Source: Microcyclosporella mali
Taxonomy: Eukaryota > Ascomycota > Dothideomycetes > Mycosphaerellales > Mycosphaerellaceae
Reading direction: 5' to 3'
DNA length: 64,000 bases
Assembly (NCBI GenBank): GCA_002785985.1
Contig: NHNU01000007.1
Span: 434,001 to 498,000, forward strand
Below the pieces are notes generated by a model that saw only the letters and a program-made list of their open reading frames with translations, ran no database searches and was not told the DNA's origin. Below, in pieces: positions 21,451-31,099 of this stretch (its first letter is position 1; each line of letters begins with the position of its first letter). The translations under genes were made by a program, and so were the position numbers.

Positions 21451-21871
21451 TCACAGCGCAGCAGCAGCCTGAATCGCTCCGACACCTTTGAAGGTGCCTG
21501 GACTCGTAATCTCAACCGAAACAGGGTATTTCCATTCCATGAATCTGGTCCATCCTGCCCATCACCAATCGCTTCAGTCAGCCAGTGTTCCTTTCGGGAC
21601 ATTGCATTCGTGTTGGATCATACACACCCCAATATGCGCATTTCCTCCCAAAGTACTTGCCCAGGTATGGTATCAGTACTAATGTGAGCATCAATTCGAG
21701 CTGTTGGAGGCTCTCGCGCCATTCGCGTTCGGCATCAGAGTAGGCTTCCTCTTCGCTGGGAGAGACGGAGGTGGTGGAGCCAGCGGAGGAGGAGGGGAGG
21801 TAGTCGAGTTCTTCGCTGGGAGTGGTAATCTCGGCGTAAGAGGAGAAGGAGGTGGGGTCGTCGTCTGCCAT
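21451..21871 (-). CDS. Mim2-like mitochondrial outer-membrane import protein, probable
   Basis: Small protein of 115 aa from two exons (21871-21628 and 21554-21451). The intron starts GTGTGT and ends GGCAG. Residues 1-55 are acidic and Ser-rich. One membrane segment follows (about 57-72, LELMLTLVLIPYLGKYF), then a positively charged loop GRKCAYWGWTRFMEWKYP. The single central helix with an acidic cytosolic N-terminus and a basic flank matches Mim2, which with Mim1 forms the outer-membrane insertase for alpha-helical proteins. Splicing is needed to obtain the conserved WGWTRFMEW block; without it the frame runs into unrelated sequence. Assignment rests on layout and remembered fungal homologues, so another small outer-membrane protein is possible. 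It shares a 291-bp divergent promoter with eIF2-beta. Confidence 0.62.
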
Positions 21872-22162
21872 GGCTGCGTTAGGGATGGGAATAGCTGTAG
21901 CTATGGGTGTTGGGAGTGTTGGTTTTTAGGATGGATATAGATGCCTCAGGCTGGAAGATGTGGCGTCGGAAGGGCTATGTGTGGCTGAGGTGTGGAATAT
22001 TGAGTCACCCCTCCCGCCCTTGATGTGGGTGTGACTGCATTGTTGAAGGCGACACTTTCTGCGCAGTTTTCTCTACACAAACAACACTTATTTACATCGG
22101 ACTACACGAACCAGGACTCTCACATACTGCGCGAGCACAAGCGCCATATTCACATCGCAATC

Positions 22163-23232
22163 ATGGCGGCACCGCGCAAATCGGTCTCCTTCGCGGATGA
22201 CCAGACGATCGTGGACAGCGACGGCAACGTGACCGAGCAAGCAAACGGTGTCAATGGCGACAAGGAGACTGCCGAGTCACACTCCGCAGACAAGGAAGTC
22301 GATGAGATGACGGCCATGTTCGAGGGTCTGACCAAGAAGAAAAAGAAGAAGTCTTCGACCAAGGAGAAGACGGCCGACGAAGGCGAGGAAGGCGCCGAGG
22401 AGAAAGTGGCAGATGACGGCGAGGTCGACCTCTCAGCACTGAAGAAGAAAAAGAAGAAGAAGGTCAAGGCGCCCGAGGATGACTTCGAAAAGCAGCTGGC
22501 TGAGGCCGGCGCGGGCGAGGACAAGGAAAACGAGGCACCACAGGAAACCGCCGAGTCGACAGAGAAGGGCGTCCAAGAGGGCGATATCCACGGCGGCACT
22601 GGCATCTGGGCACATGACGAGACCAAGCCTATCACATACGACAGCTTACTGAACCGCTTCTTCGCCCTCCTGCACGACACGCATCCCGATCTCGCTTCGA
22701 GCGGCGGCAAGAGCTACAAGATCCCTCCACCACAGTGTCTCCGTGAAGGAAACAAGAAGACCATTTTTGCCAACATTGCGGATATCTGCAAGAAGCTGAA
22801 GCGAACGGACGAACACGTCACTCAGTTCTTGTTCGCTGAGTTGGGAACCAGCGGTTCCGTGGATGGTAGCCGCAGATTGGTTATCAAGGGTCGTTTCCAG
22901 CAGAAGCAGATCGAGAACGTGCTTCGACGCTACATCGGTAAGTCTTACATTGAAGGGGAGAGACAAGACGTGCGAGCAAAGATATTGGCTTTGAAGGTCA
23001 AGATGGCAGCAAAGCGCGTTTCATATTCTTCAGTACGACCAAATGCTAACCAATCAATCTAGTCGAATATGTCACATGCAAGACTTGCCGCTCACCCGAC
23101 ACCGAACTCAACAAGGGAGAGAACCGTCTGTACTTCGTCACCTGCAACTCTTGCGGTTCCCGACGATCTGTCACGGCGATCAAGAGCGGTTTCTCTGCCC
23201 AGGTCGGCAAGCGTAAGAGAATGCAAGGTTAG
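22163..23232 (+). CDS. translation initiation factor eIF2 subunit beta
   Basis: eIF2-beta is part of the ternary complex that brings Met-tRNAi to the ribosome; it binds eIF5 and eIF2B-epsilon through lysine blocks. Exons 22163-22937 and 23063-23232 give 314 aa. The intron has GTAAGT, CTAAC and CTAG signals. Two lysine blocks are visible (six and seven Lys near residues 53-60 and 93-101), within acidic surroundings. The conserved eIF2B_5 domain (about 160-300) contains ITYDSLLNRFFALLH, IPPPQCLREGNKKT and LVIKGRFQQKQIENVLRRYI. The C-terminal zinc ribbon is C-x2-C-x18-C-x2-C (TCKTC...TCNSC), encoded in exon 2. Budding yeast Sui3 has three lysine blocks; only two are seen here. The start at 22163 matches family N-termini; the open frame upstream is UTR. 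Confidence 0.96.
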
Positions 23233-23535
23233 ATGCGAATATGAAAAACAAGACTTGATTGCCTTCTCTGCTTGGAGCGCTGTATGGCTGCTGTCATGTT
23301 TGAGCTGGGGGTGGCTACGAATGGCGCTCCAAGGAGCAGAAGCAGAAGTCGTTGAAATTGTATGGATCGCGTTCAAGATCACAAGAGCTCGGCTTCGTAA
23401 AGACAATTCAAGCTAGATAAGGTACTACAAATCATGTCTATTGGGTATTTATCTTTCTCATCATCTCAAACATTACAACATTACAACATTAAATCGTGTC
23501 CAACCATTAAGGGTAACACCGCCCACCAGAAGTTC
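23233..23535. other. convergent intergenic region
   Basis: 3' flanks of eIF2-beta (+) and the GH76 gene (-). No supported feature. Confidence 0.5.
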
Positions 23536-25344
23536 CTAAGCCTTCCATCGCCTCTCGACCACACTACTACTTCTTCTGCTCTCGGCCAGTCTCCTACTCC
23601 CCTCGTCCACTTCCTGCTCTTCCGGACACGGCGCTGCCGATGGCGAAGCGACTGCCAGTGGGTGCTCGGTAGGCGAAACTGAGGTCAGGAAGGTGGTGGT
23701 CGAGACTGAGGTCAGGAAAGTGGTCTCGAGAGTTGTGGAAGGTGTGATAGGGGGTGGTAGGCTGCTGCTTGGTGGATTTTTGGAGGTCCAGATGGAGGGC
23801 GTGGCATTATTCGATGAAGAGACAGTGCTTGTTGGAGTGAGAGTACTCCTTGGAGTGACAGTGACGGTGCGCGAGAGGGTGATGTTGCTCGATGGGATGA
23901 TTGTGCTCGACGGAGCGACAGTGATGGTGCGCGAGAGGGTAATATTGCTCGATAGGGTGATTGTGCTCGATAGGTCGACGGTACTTGATGTTTTGACAGT
24001 GTTTGGCAGGATGACAGTGCTCGTTGGAGTAGCTCTGCTCGAGTAGCTCTCGGACGGGAAGGCCGATGGCGTTTCGGAAACCGTCGAAATGGCCATACTT
24101 GCCGTTATCGAGCTGGTCACTGAAGCGGCATTCGAACTCGAAGGCATTCCAGCGAAAGAAGACGTCGCGGCAGAGGGAGCGCCGCTGCTCGCCATTGCTT
24201 TCTGCACAACCAGATCTGCCAGCACAATCTCCAAAGCACTCATTTGCTGTCCGACTCCCACGACTCCATCAAATGTCCCCGTCGTCCACTGAGTTCCGCA
24301 TCCAGAGCCCTCGGGTCCGCCATTACACGACGCCAACGCGCCATTTACACTCGCTGACAGTAACGGAAAGATCTGGTCTCGAGTAGAAGGAATCGTCGCG
24401 GCGATCTCACCCAGCCAGCGGGAGAGATAGGCTTTGAAGGAGAGCTGATCGGCGTTGCAGGACTGTGTTGCTTCGCAGTGCTCGAAGAGTGGAGAGGCTG
24501 ATGTCGCTGTCGAATTTGAGAAAGTGGTCTGGGCGGCTGAGATGAAGCCTTCGAGGTACATTTGCCAATCCTCGGTTCTGCTATTGGAGGTGGCGTTCGA
24601 GAGCAGAGCTACGCCGTACATTGGCACTGCAATGTTGTAGGACCAGAGATCGTGATTCAGATCTGCACAATTGTTCGTGGTGCTTGTGCCGTCGTAGACG
24701 ACGTAGGTAACCTTGTCGATGAGACTTACGGAGAGCATCCACGAGAAGATTTTCTTTGCCCAGTCTGTGTACTGGCTGCCGCCGGTGAAAGCTGCGAGAC
24801 GCACGGCTAATTGGAAGGCGAGACTGTTGGTGATAGAGTTCTTGTAGGTGTAGCCTGGGGCCGCAGGGTCGATCTGCCAGTGCAGCCCTCCATTACAGGT
24901 CGTAGTGTCCCAGCGGGATGAGACCGTGTTAAAGACATTGGTGGCGAGTTGGATCCATGAAGTCCCTGTGGGCTCGGCGAGGTCTGCTTCAGCGGCAGAC
25001 ATCACTGCCAGACCCCACCAAAGTTGATCATCGTTCCCGGGAGTGTTTGGTCCGCTGAAATCGTTTGTTGGTCCAGCTTGTGCAGCCAGGCCAGTGGTAA
25101 TTTGTGAATCATATTGGTGGTCGCCTGTGTACGAGGAATATCCGATCATCGTTGACCACATCCCGGCAGACTCCCAAGCAAAGTAAGGTGGGTATAGGAG
25201 CAGGCCGTCGTTTGAGGTGTAGTAGCTCATGAGATTGCCTGCGAGGGTTTGCGCGGCGGAAACTCGTTGTGAAGCGGTATTTATGCTGAGCTCGGCAGAG
25301 ACAGCGATGGCTGCGAAGGCCACGATGAGTGCTGTGGCTAGCAT
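23536..25344 (-). CDS. secreted GH76 endo-1,6-alpha-mannanase (DFG5/DCW1-type)
   Basis: GH76 enzymes cleave or transfer alpha-1,6-mannan and in fungi attach GPI proteins to the wall. Single exon, 602 aa. A signal peptide ends near Ala17. The GH76 domain (about 25-390) has the family's catalytic Asp pair in NDDQLWWG (D105, D106), with WSTMIGYSSYTGD before it and NGGLHWQID after it. From about 395 the protein becomes Ser/Thr-rich with roughly 20-residue repeats (SSNITLSRTITV... and SSNITLSRTVTV...), likely O-glycosylated. The usual hydrophobic GPI-anchor tail is absent; the C-terminus is charged (SRRLAESRRSSSVVERRWKA). It may therefore be soluble or wall-retained rather than membrane anchored. 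A missed 3' exon carrying the anchor is an alternative. Confidence 0.92.
   Translation of the reverse strand: MLATALIVAFAAIAVSAELSINTASQRVSAAQTLAGNLMSYYTSNDGLLLYPPYFAWESAGMWSTMIGYSSYTGDHQYDSQITTGLAAQAGPTNDFSGPNTPGNDDQLWWGLAVMSAAEADLAEPTGTSWIQLATNVFNTVSSRWDTTTCNGGLHWQIDPAAPGYTYKNSITNSLAFQLAVRLAAFTGGSQYTDWAKKIFSWMLSVSLIDKVTYVVYDGTSTTNNCADLNHDLWSYNIAVPMYGVALLSNATSNSRTEDWQMYLEGFISAAQTTFSNSTATSASPLFEHCEATQSCNADQLSFKAYLSRWLGEIAATIPSTRDQIFPLLSASVNGALASCNGGPEGSGCGTQWTTGTFDGVVGVGQQMSALEIVLADLVVQKAMASSGAPSAATSSFAGMPSSSNAASVTSSITASMAISTVSETPSAFPSESYSSRATPTSTVILPNTVKTSSTVDLSSTITLSSNITLSRTITVAPSSTIIPSSNITLSRTVTVTPRSTLTPTSTVSSSNNATPSIWTSKNPPSSSLPPPITPSTTLETTFLTSVSTTTFLTSVSPTEHPLAVASPSAAPCPEEQEVDEGSRRLAESRRSSSVVERRWKA
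23815..24000 (-). repeat. imperfect tandem repeats in the GH76 Ser/Thr tail
   Basis: Units of about 60 bp sharing an ATTGTGCTCGA-like core and a GTGCGCGAGAGGGT segment (plus-strand reading) encode repeated SSNITLSRT blocks. Repeat number probably varies between strains. Confidence 0.65.
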
Positions 25345-26157
25345 GGCGAAGAAGCTTTCACACGACTGTGGCGACTCGAATCCAAGATATACACAAAAGA
25401 TGCCGTAAAGAATATGGTACAGGAAGTAGAGATTGACACGTCAAACTTGTGGTCAGGAGGAAATAGCCACAAGATAGACAACGCAGAGTAGATTGAATCC
25501 TTCTGGACAAAGCCGATGTTCTCCTTTCCCATACTTGCGATGGTGATATGCATTATATCTACTGAGTATGTGCTCCAGACCAAGAAGCAGGAAGGCTGGC
25601 ATTACGGGCCACAGCCAGCAATGAACAGAATCTGGTGCCCACGTTGGATCTATTGTGAGTGTTTAGTGCTGCGGCGGGCAGCCTGTGCCACAATGGGAGA
25701 ACAACAAATTTGGTTCCTCTCCTCCTGACTGGACGCAGTAGACGATGCCGCCAGAACGTTCGTCCGAGCAGCAAGAAGTAGAATGGCAATGCAAGCCTGA
25801 AGCAGTACCAAAGCACTGAAGTGGTCGAAAGGCTTGGCGTGGCGAAATCCAGCCCCAGGAAGTAATGATTCAGGTCAGCCTCGCTGTCGGTACTCAAGGC
25901 TCTCCCTGCCACAACGAATTTGGAAAATGCGATGTGTCGCTCAAGTATTGTTGATGCCAGCCAGGCCGTTGTGTCCAATAGCTGGAAATATGCGCGTTGG
26001 CAGGGCGGGCGGCCGTGCGTACCACGGTTCTGGCATGCGCGTCAGCCTAGTATCAACGGCCTCTCCTCCACACCACCGCATCAGCAGCACAACAGGCAAA
26101 GTCAAGCGGAGATAGTCGAGATTGTACGATGGTCGCGTATATGACTTGAATGCCCGC
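25345..26157. other. intergenic, no gene seen
   Basis: Promoter side of the GH76 gene and 3' flank of the Zn2Cys6 gene. Frames of up to 139 codons (minus strand, 25559-25978) lack recognisable motifs and supporting splice signals. Confidence 0.45.
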
Positions 26158-28517
26158 TCAAATCCCCGAATTCGGTGGCAAGTCCGCAAACATCCAACTC
26201 CAATCTACCTCACCAGGCTGAGCACCATACCATTGCTGTACATGGCCGTTTGGTATATTTTCCGATTCAAGACCTAACATCCAGCTATTTGGGTCGTTGT
26301 CAGGGAGGAAAGGCCCATCGTAGGTCATGGAAATGCCACCAAGAGCAGCATGCTGACCGAACGTCCAATCAGGACTCGGTCTTATTGAGTGTTCCTGAGG
26401 TCTGACATCTATCTCCGGGATACGTGCAGCAAGTTGGCGGTCGACTGAGTTTTCTTGGCTGAAGACGAAAGTACCGAAATAGGGCAAAACGACTCGCTTC
26501 ACTCTGTCGTGCATGGGGTTCTTCACACAAGATATCATGGCTTCGAGAGCGACATGGCATTTCGAACACAGCGGGCCAGAGATCTTGCTACTTGCGCCGT
26601 ACTTGAGGGCCTCTCGAATCCGAAGGACAGTCTTCCAGTCTTGATCGAGCTGTGCTGGAGCTGCAATATATTCTGGTTTTTGCGGCAGACCATATCCGAA
26701 GAGGCATATGATCACTACGATGACTGCGGTGAAGGCGTTCAGACTAAGCACAGTCCCGTAGCAAACCATCAGTGGGTCGTTGTCGAAAATCTCGAGATAA
26801 GCCTCCATCAATCGTCGAGAATCGTCGATGCAGCTTTTGCGGCTGAACTCGAAGCGATCTTCGGTAGCAGAGCGCAGCAAAAAGGGGAGATGAACGGTGG
26901 CTTTGAGCTGGTGATAATGTACCATACGGTAGAGCCGCGTATACTTGTCAGAGCGATCGGATGCAGCGCGAATCAATGCAATATCCATGTAGCCAGGAGG
27001 CAGCTGGCGTCGTACATTCTCGAGCTCTTCTTCGACCTCAAGAGCAGCAGATAGCGTCGGTCCATTCGCATCCTGGATGCAATCGATCACTCGCCCAGTG
27101 AGGACGATGAGCTGACGATACATCCAAGTGTCCGCACCAATGACACCGATAGGAGCAATTGTAAGTTGACAAAGGTGGTTCGGAGTCATGTAAGGCAGAC
27201 CGATCATCACGGAAACCCATCGATCGGCATGGAACAGCTGCCAGAACAACAACTCATGGCGTTCGGATCTATGTTGGAGGTGGATTCCATTGAGTTGTAG
27301 TAAAGTGTTAGCACGACGGTAGACAGTCCATGCTCGGCGAGGCTGGAGTGAGCTCATATAACACAAGCCGAGGGCCATGAGACAATTCAGGCCGCATTCG
27401 GTCGCGGCATAGTGATCGTCGTTCAAGATTCGTCGCTCTACAGGGGGGAGATACTTGCAAAGATCGCCAGTGCTGATGGCTAGGCATACCAGGAGAAGAG
27501 CGACAGCAGGAGGACTGCCGTCGTTCAATGCTTGAAGCGCGAAAGACCTGAGGTCGGGTAGAGTGCCGCCCCAATTGAAGCCAAGGGTGTCCCGATAGAG
27601 GGACCACCACGAACTGTCCTTGTCCAGAATTTCAGACATGACTGTTTCCGTGGGTAAACATGAACAAAGGTCAAGCAAAACTTCCTTGTCTCTCTCATGA
27701 TTCGCACGAGGCCGAGCTGTGTTGGGTCCAGATTTTCCATGTTCAGGTTGATCACTGCCTGGGTCGGGAGACGAAGACTCCGGAGAAGCGCCAAACAGAG
27801 GATTGTTCACCAATCTCATCAGCGGTGCTTGCGAGGTATCGACTCTCTCCTCCGCCCTGTCAGGCTCTGTAGGCGATGACCCGGTGCCATTCTCGACTTT
27901 AGAGAGCAATCTCCTCAGCGCGATGCTGGCACTGTTTGGCCGCTCCCGAGAATCATCGGGCACATGTCCAATTGCAAGTAAGCGCGACTCTAGGAAGGCA
28001 ACACGCTCTCGCAGACGCTGGTTCGTCGTAGTATCATCTTCCACAACGACTCCTTGCGCAACACATGCATCGCCACGAGACTTGCATTCCGCACAAGAAG
28101 ACCCATTTGTGCCGGGTCCAGAACATCGAGTCTTTCGACGTCGACCTGTGAAGTTGCTTATCAGTATATGTAGGCAAGGAGATCACAACCGGAGCTGCAA
28201 GTGCGTTGGAGTGCCAGATCTGGGACCGTCGACGCGACCCAGTGATCGTGACGCGACGACGAAAGACCTCTCCACACGCGCATGCATCTCGTGCTTCGGC
28301 ACTAGGATACGCAGACGGATATGGTCATGAACGTGACGGGTCTGATGAAGCAGAGAAAGAGAAGATGGTGTCGGAAGTCCCGCGCCTCGAAGTGGCTGGA
28401 AGCTGTCTTGGCGACTGGATTGGAGCACTCACAGCCAATACAACTTCGCGTGCCCTTTCTCATCCGTTTCTCCTTCGACACGCCTGCATGATCGTCGTTC
28501 GTCGAGTTCCGAGGCAT
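26158..28517 (-). CDS. Zn2Cys6 transcription factor with Fungal_trans domain
   Basis: Predicted 690-aa nuclear regulator from two exons (28517-28433 and 28145-26158). Splicing at a GTGAGT donor and TTCACAG acceptor rebuilds the full binuclear cluster C-x2-C-x6-C-x9-C-x2-C-x6-C: it begins SCIGCRRRKTRCSGPG and ends CAECKSRGDAC (about residues 27-54). A coiled-coil-like stretch follows (NQRLRERVAFLESRLLAIG), the usual dimerisation element. The middle-homology Fungal_trans domain covers about 190-500 (DSSWWSLYRDTLGFNW, RRAWTVYRRANTLLQLNGIH, HELLFWQLFHADRWVSVMIG). It is divergently transcribed from the MFS transporter, the arrangement often seen for a regulator and its target exporter or importer. 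The ligand and target genes are unknown. Confidence 0.92.
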
Positions 28518-28837
28518 TTTCGCAGCAATGAGTCAAAGTGAGGAAGCGGACCAAGCGGACGAGGCGGACGAACGTTGCAAACAGGGCGGGTTTAGTTCAG
28601 CTTTTGGCTGCCTGAATCCTTTGATAAGCTTGTAAGCATGCTTTTGCACGTCGGCGTTCCGGACGAACGAACGTTATCTTCCCCTGACGAGCACTGCGAG
28701 TCGATGACAGCTGAGAAGCCGTTGGAGTGTGTGCGCGAGAATGCATTATGTACATAATTAGACTTTTCTGCCATGTTCAATGTTAGCCCGCACTTCCAAC
28801 GATTCCATCCACATCTCCAACTGCGGTTCAGGTCAGT
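28518..28837. promoter_or_regulatory. divergent promoter of the Zn2Cys6 regulator and MFS transporter
   Basis: 320 bp between the two start codons. Three CGGAC elements in the same direction, 9 bp apart, start at 28547, 28556 and 28565. The 10-mer CGGACGAACG occurs at 28565-28574 and again at 28660-28669. An inverted CGG-N4-CCG lies at 28652-28661. CGG triplets are the usual half-sites of Zn2Cys6 dimers, so autoregulation and control of the transporter are plausible. This is seen pattern plus inference; no binding data. Confidence 0.5.
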
Positions 28838-30876
28838 ATGGCTCATCAAGAACAGACAACTATGCGTCCCCCTTCTGTGCACGAGAAAGAAGATACACAT
28901 GCCGCTGAGTCGACCTTGTCCATCAAAGAGACTCCAGCCGGCGGAAGTCCAGCACTTTCCATCAGCGGCAACGACAGCGAGGATGCTATCGTGTACCCGA
29001 GCACACCAAAGCTCGTAGTCATTCTCGCAGCCACCGGTCTCTCCATATTCCTGGTGGCCCTCGACACTTCCATCATCTCAACCGCCATTCCGCGAATCAC
29101 AGATCAATTCCACAGCCTGGACGACGTAGCCTGGTATGGAAGCGGCTTCTTCATGACCACGGCAGCCTTCCAGAACATGTGGGGCAAAGGATACAAGTAT
29201 TTTCCAGTCAAGCCAACCTTTCTGCTCGCTGTCTTCATATTCGAGGTCGGTTCGCTCATCTGTGCCGTTGCACCGAATTCGACAGCGCTCATCGTCGGGA
29301 GGGCAATAGCGGGCGTGGGAGGCGCTGGACTTTCGTCGGGTTGTTACATTATCATTGGCCTCAGTGCTCCCTCAAAGCGAGTCCCAGCTCTGTTGGGCGT
29401 CCTCGGAGCTTCCTTCGCCATCGCCAGTGTCGTCGGACCATTGATTGGTGGGGCTTTTACGGAGCATGTATCGTGGCGATGGTGCTTCTACAGTAAGTTA
29501 CTTGCCAGGCGGTGAATCACGAGATAAGTGCTGAACAACGTAGTCAATCTCCCAATCGGAGGCGTGTCGGCTTTTGTCATACTCATCTGGTTCGTCACGC
29601 CAGCACACTCAAAGCCGGTCAAGGCGACCTGGAAAGAGAAGGTCTTACAGATGGTCAGTCTCATGATCCGCATCTACCGAACTCCCTAGCTGATCTCGCG
29701 ATATCCAGGACATTATCGGTGCCGCGTTGATCCTCGGAGCCGTCATCTCGTTCCTGCTGGCCTTGCAATGGGGTGGTGTTACCAAGGACTGGGCTTCCGC
29801 GGACGTTATCGGAACCCTCGTCGGCGCGGCTACTCTCTTTGCCGCCTTTATAGTCATCGAGGTGTACCTGGGCGAACGCGCAGCTCTCAACATCCGCTTC
29901 CTCAAGCAGAAGCCCGTTGCTTACCTCATGGTCTTCCAGACCATCATGTCTGGCAGCTTCTTCACCCTGCTGTACTACTTGCCCATATATGTAAGCATGA
30001 AAGTCAGACTTACAAAACGTGGCATACAGACTAACGTCTGTCCTCGCTGAAGTTCCAAACCGTCTCTGGCGTTGATGCCGCGAACTCGGGCGTCAGGACT
30101 ATTCCTCTCGTGGGAGGGGCATCTAGTAAGCATGACGGCGATCGCAAGGCCTGTATACTTCCAGACCCATGCTGATGTACCGCTCTTCGCAATAGTCTTC
30201 ACCATCCTTGCAGGCATCATAATGACAGTCACCTCTGAGTATCAGCCCTTATTGATATTTGGTGCGACCGTGTCCACCATAGCCTGTGGATTGATTTACA
30301 CCCTCGACGTCGGCAGTGCTGCAGGAGAGTGGATTGGGTATCAGGTCCTCGTCGGAGTGGGGTTGGGACTTTGCTTGCAAGTGGCGGTTACCATCTGTAA
30401 GAATGCCTGTTTCGATGAGCCATGACGAGAGTGTGCTCGAAGACTGACCTGCATTATAGGCCAAGACATTGCTACTCCAGAAGATCTGAGCCTTGCGTCG
30501 GCAACAGCACTATTCTTTCAGTTAATGGGGGGAGCAATCTGGCTGTCTGTGTCCCAGTCTCTCTTCGCAAATAAGCTGGTCCAGGTGGGTTCATCGTCGC
30601 ATGGCCATAGGAATACTCGCTGATGATTAGCAGACGTTATCGAGCTACAGAGACCTGGATGCAGCCGCAATTATTGCCGCTGGTGCAACCGAACTGAGGA
30701 ATCTGCTTTCAGGTCAGCAACTGGATCAAGCCATCGGCAGCTACATGGCTGGCCTGAAAGACACATATGCTCTTTGCATCGCGCTCGCAGGATTCGCGGT
30801 GATGGTTGCTGTCGCTGATACGATTTTCGACAGGCGGAAATTGGGCAGTGGCGGAGTTATGGCCATAGCAGCTTGA
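28838..30876 (+). CDS. MFS transporter, DHA2 (14-TM drug:H+ antiporter) type
   Basis: Polytopic membrane protein of 562 aa, seven exons: 28838-29492, 29544-29653, 29709-29990, 30053-30125, 30196-30396, 30460-30584, 30634-30876. All junctions keep frame. About 65 hydrophilic N-terminal residues are followed by TM1 with LDTSIISTAIPRI (the DHA2 motif D1 position). Later come AIAGVGGAGLSSGCYII and a GASFAIASVVGPLIGG segment resembling antiporter motif C, then HVSWRWCFYINLPIGG, a fungal DHA2 hallmark. The C-terminal long extracytoplasmic loop and last TM (YALCIALAGFAVMVAVADTI) are present. Fungal relatives export toxins, drugs or secondary metabolites, or amino acids; no biosynthetic core gene is nearby. 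It is divergent from the Zn2Cys6 gene. Confidence 0.93.
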
Positions 30877-31099
30877 AAAAATGCGACTGCTCAAGGTTGC
30901 GATTACTCCATTGGATTCACTAGCTCGGACAGATCTTTTAATGCTCAGTCCCATGGTATTGTCGAAGGTATGCATGGGTGATGAAGGTCATAATTAACGT
31001 CAGTCATTGGCTCGTCTCTAAGTCGAAACTAATGTCTAAGAGTAATGATCTCCTTTACAGTGAGTGCCATATTTGTTGTGCTGGAGAGTGATCGCGACA

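Noticed and set aside
22150..22710. 186-codon minus-strand frame with Phe and Ser runs
   Set aside because: Antisense of the eIF2-beta lysine blocks; no independent support.
30241..30420. Secondary-metabolite cluster around the MFS transporter
   Set aside because: No polyketide synthase, peptide synthetase, terpene synthase or P450 gene is present in the window; a regulator plus transporter alone is not a cluster.
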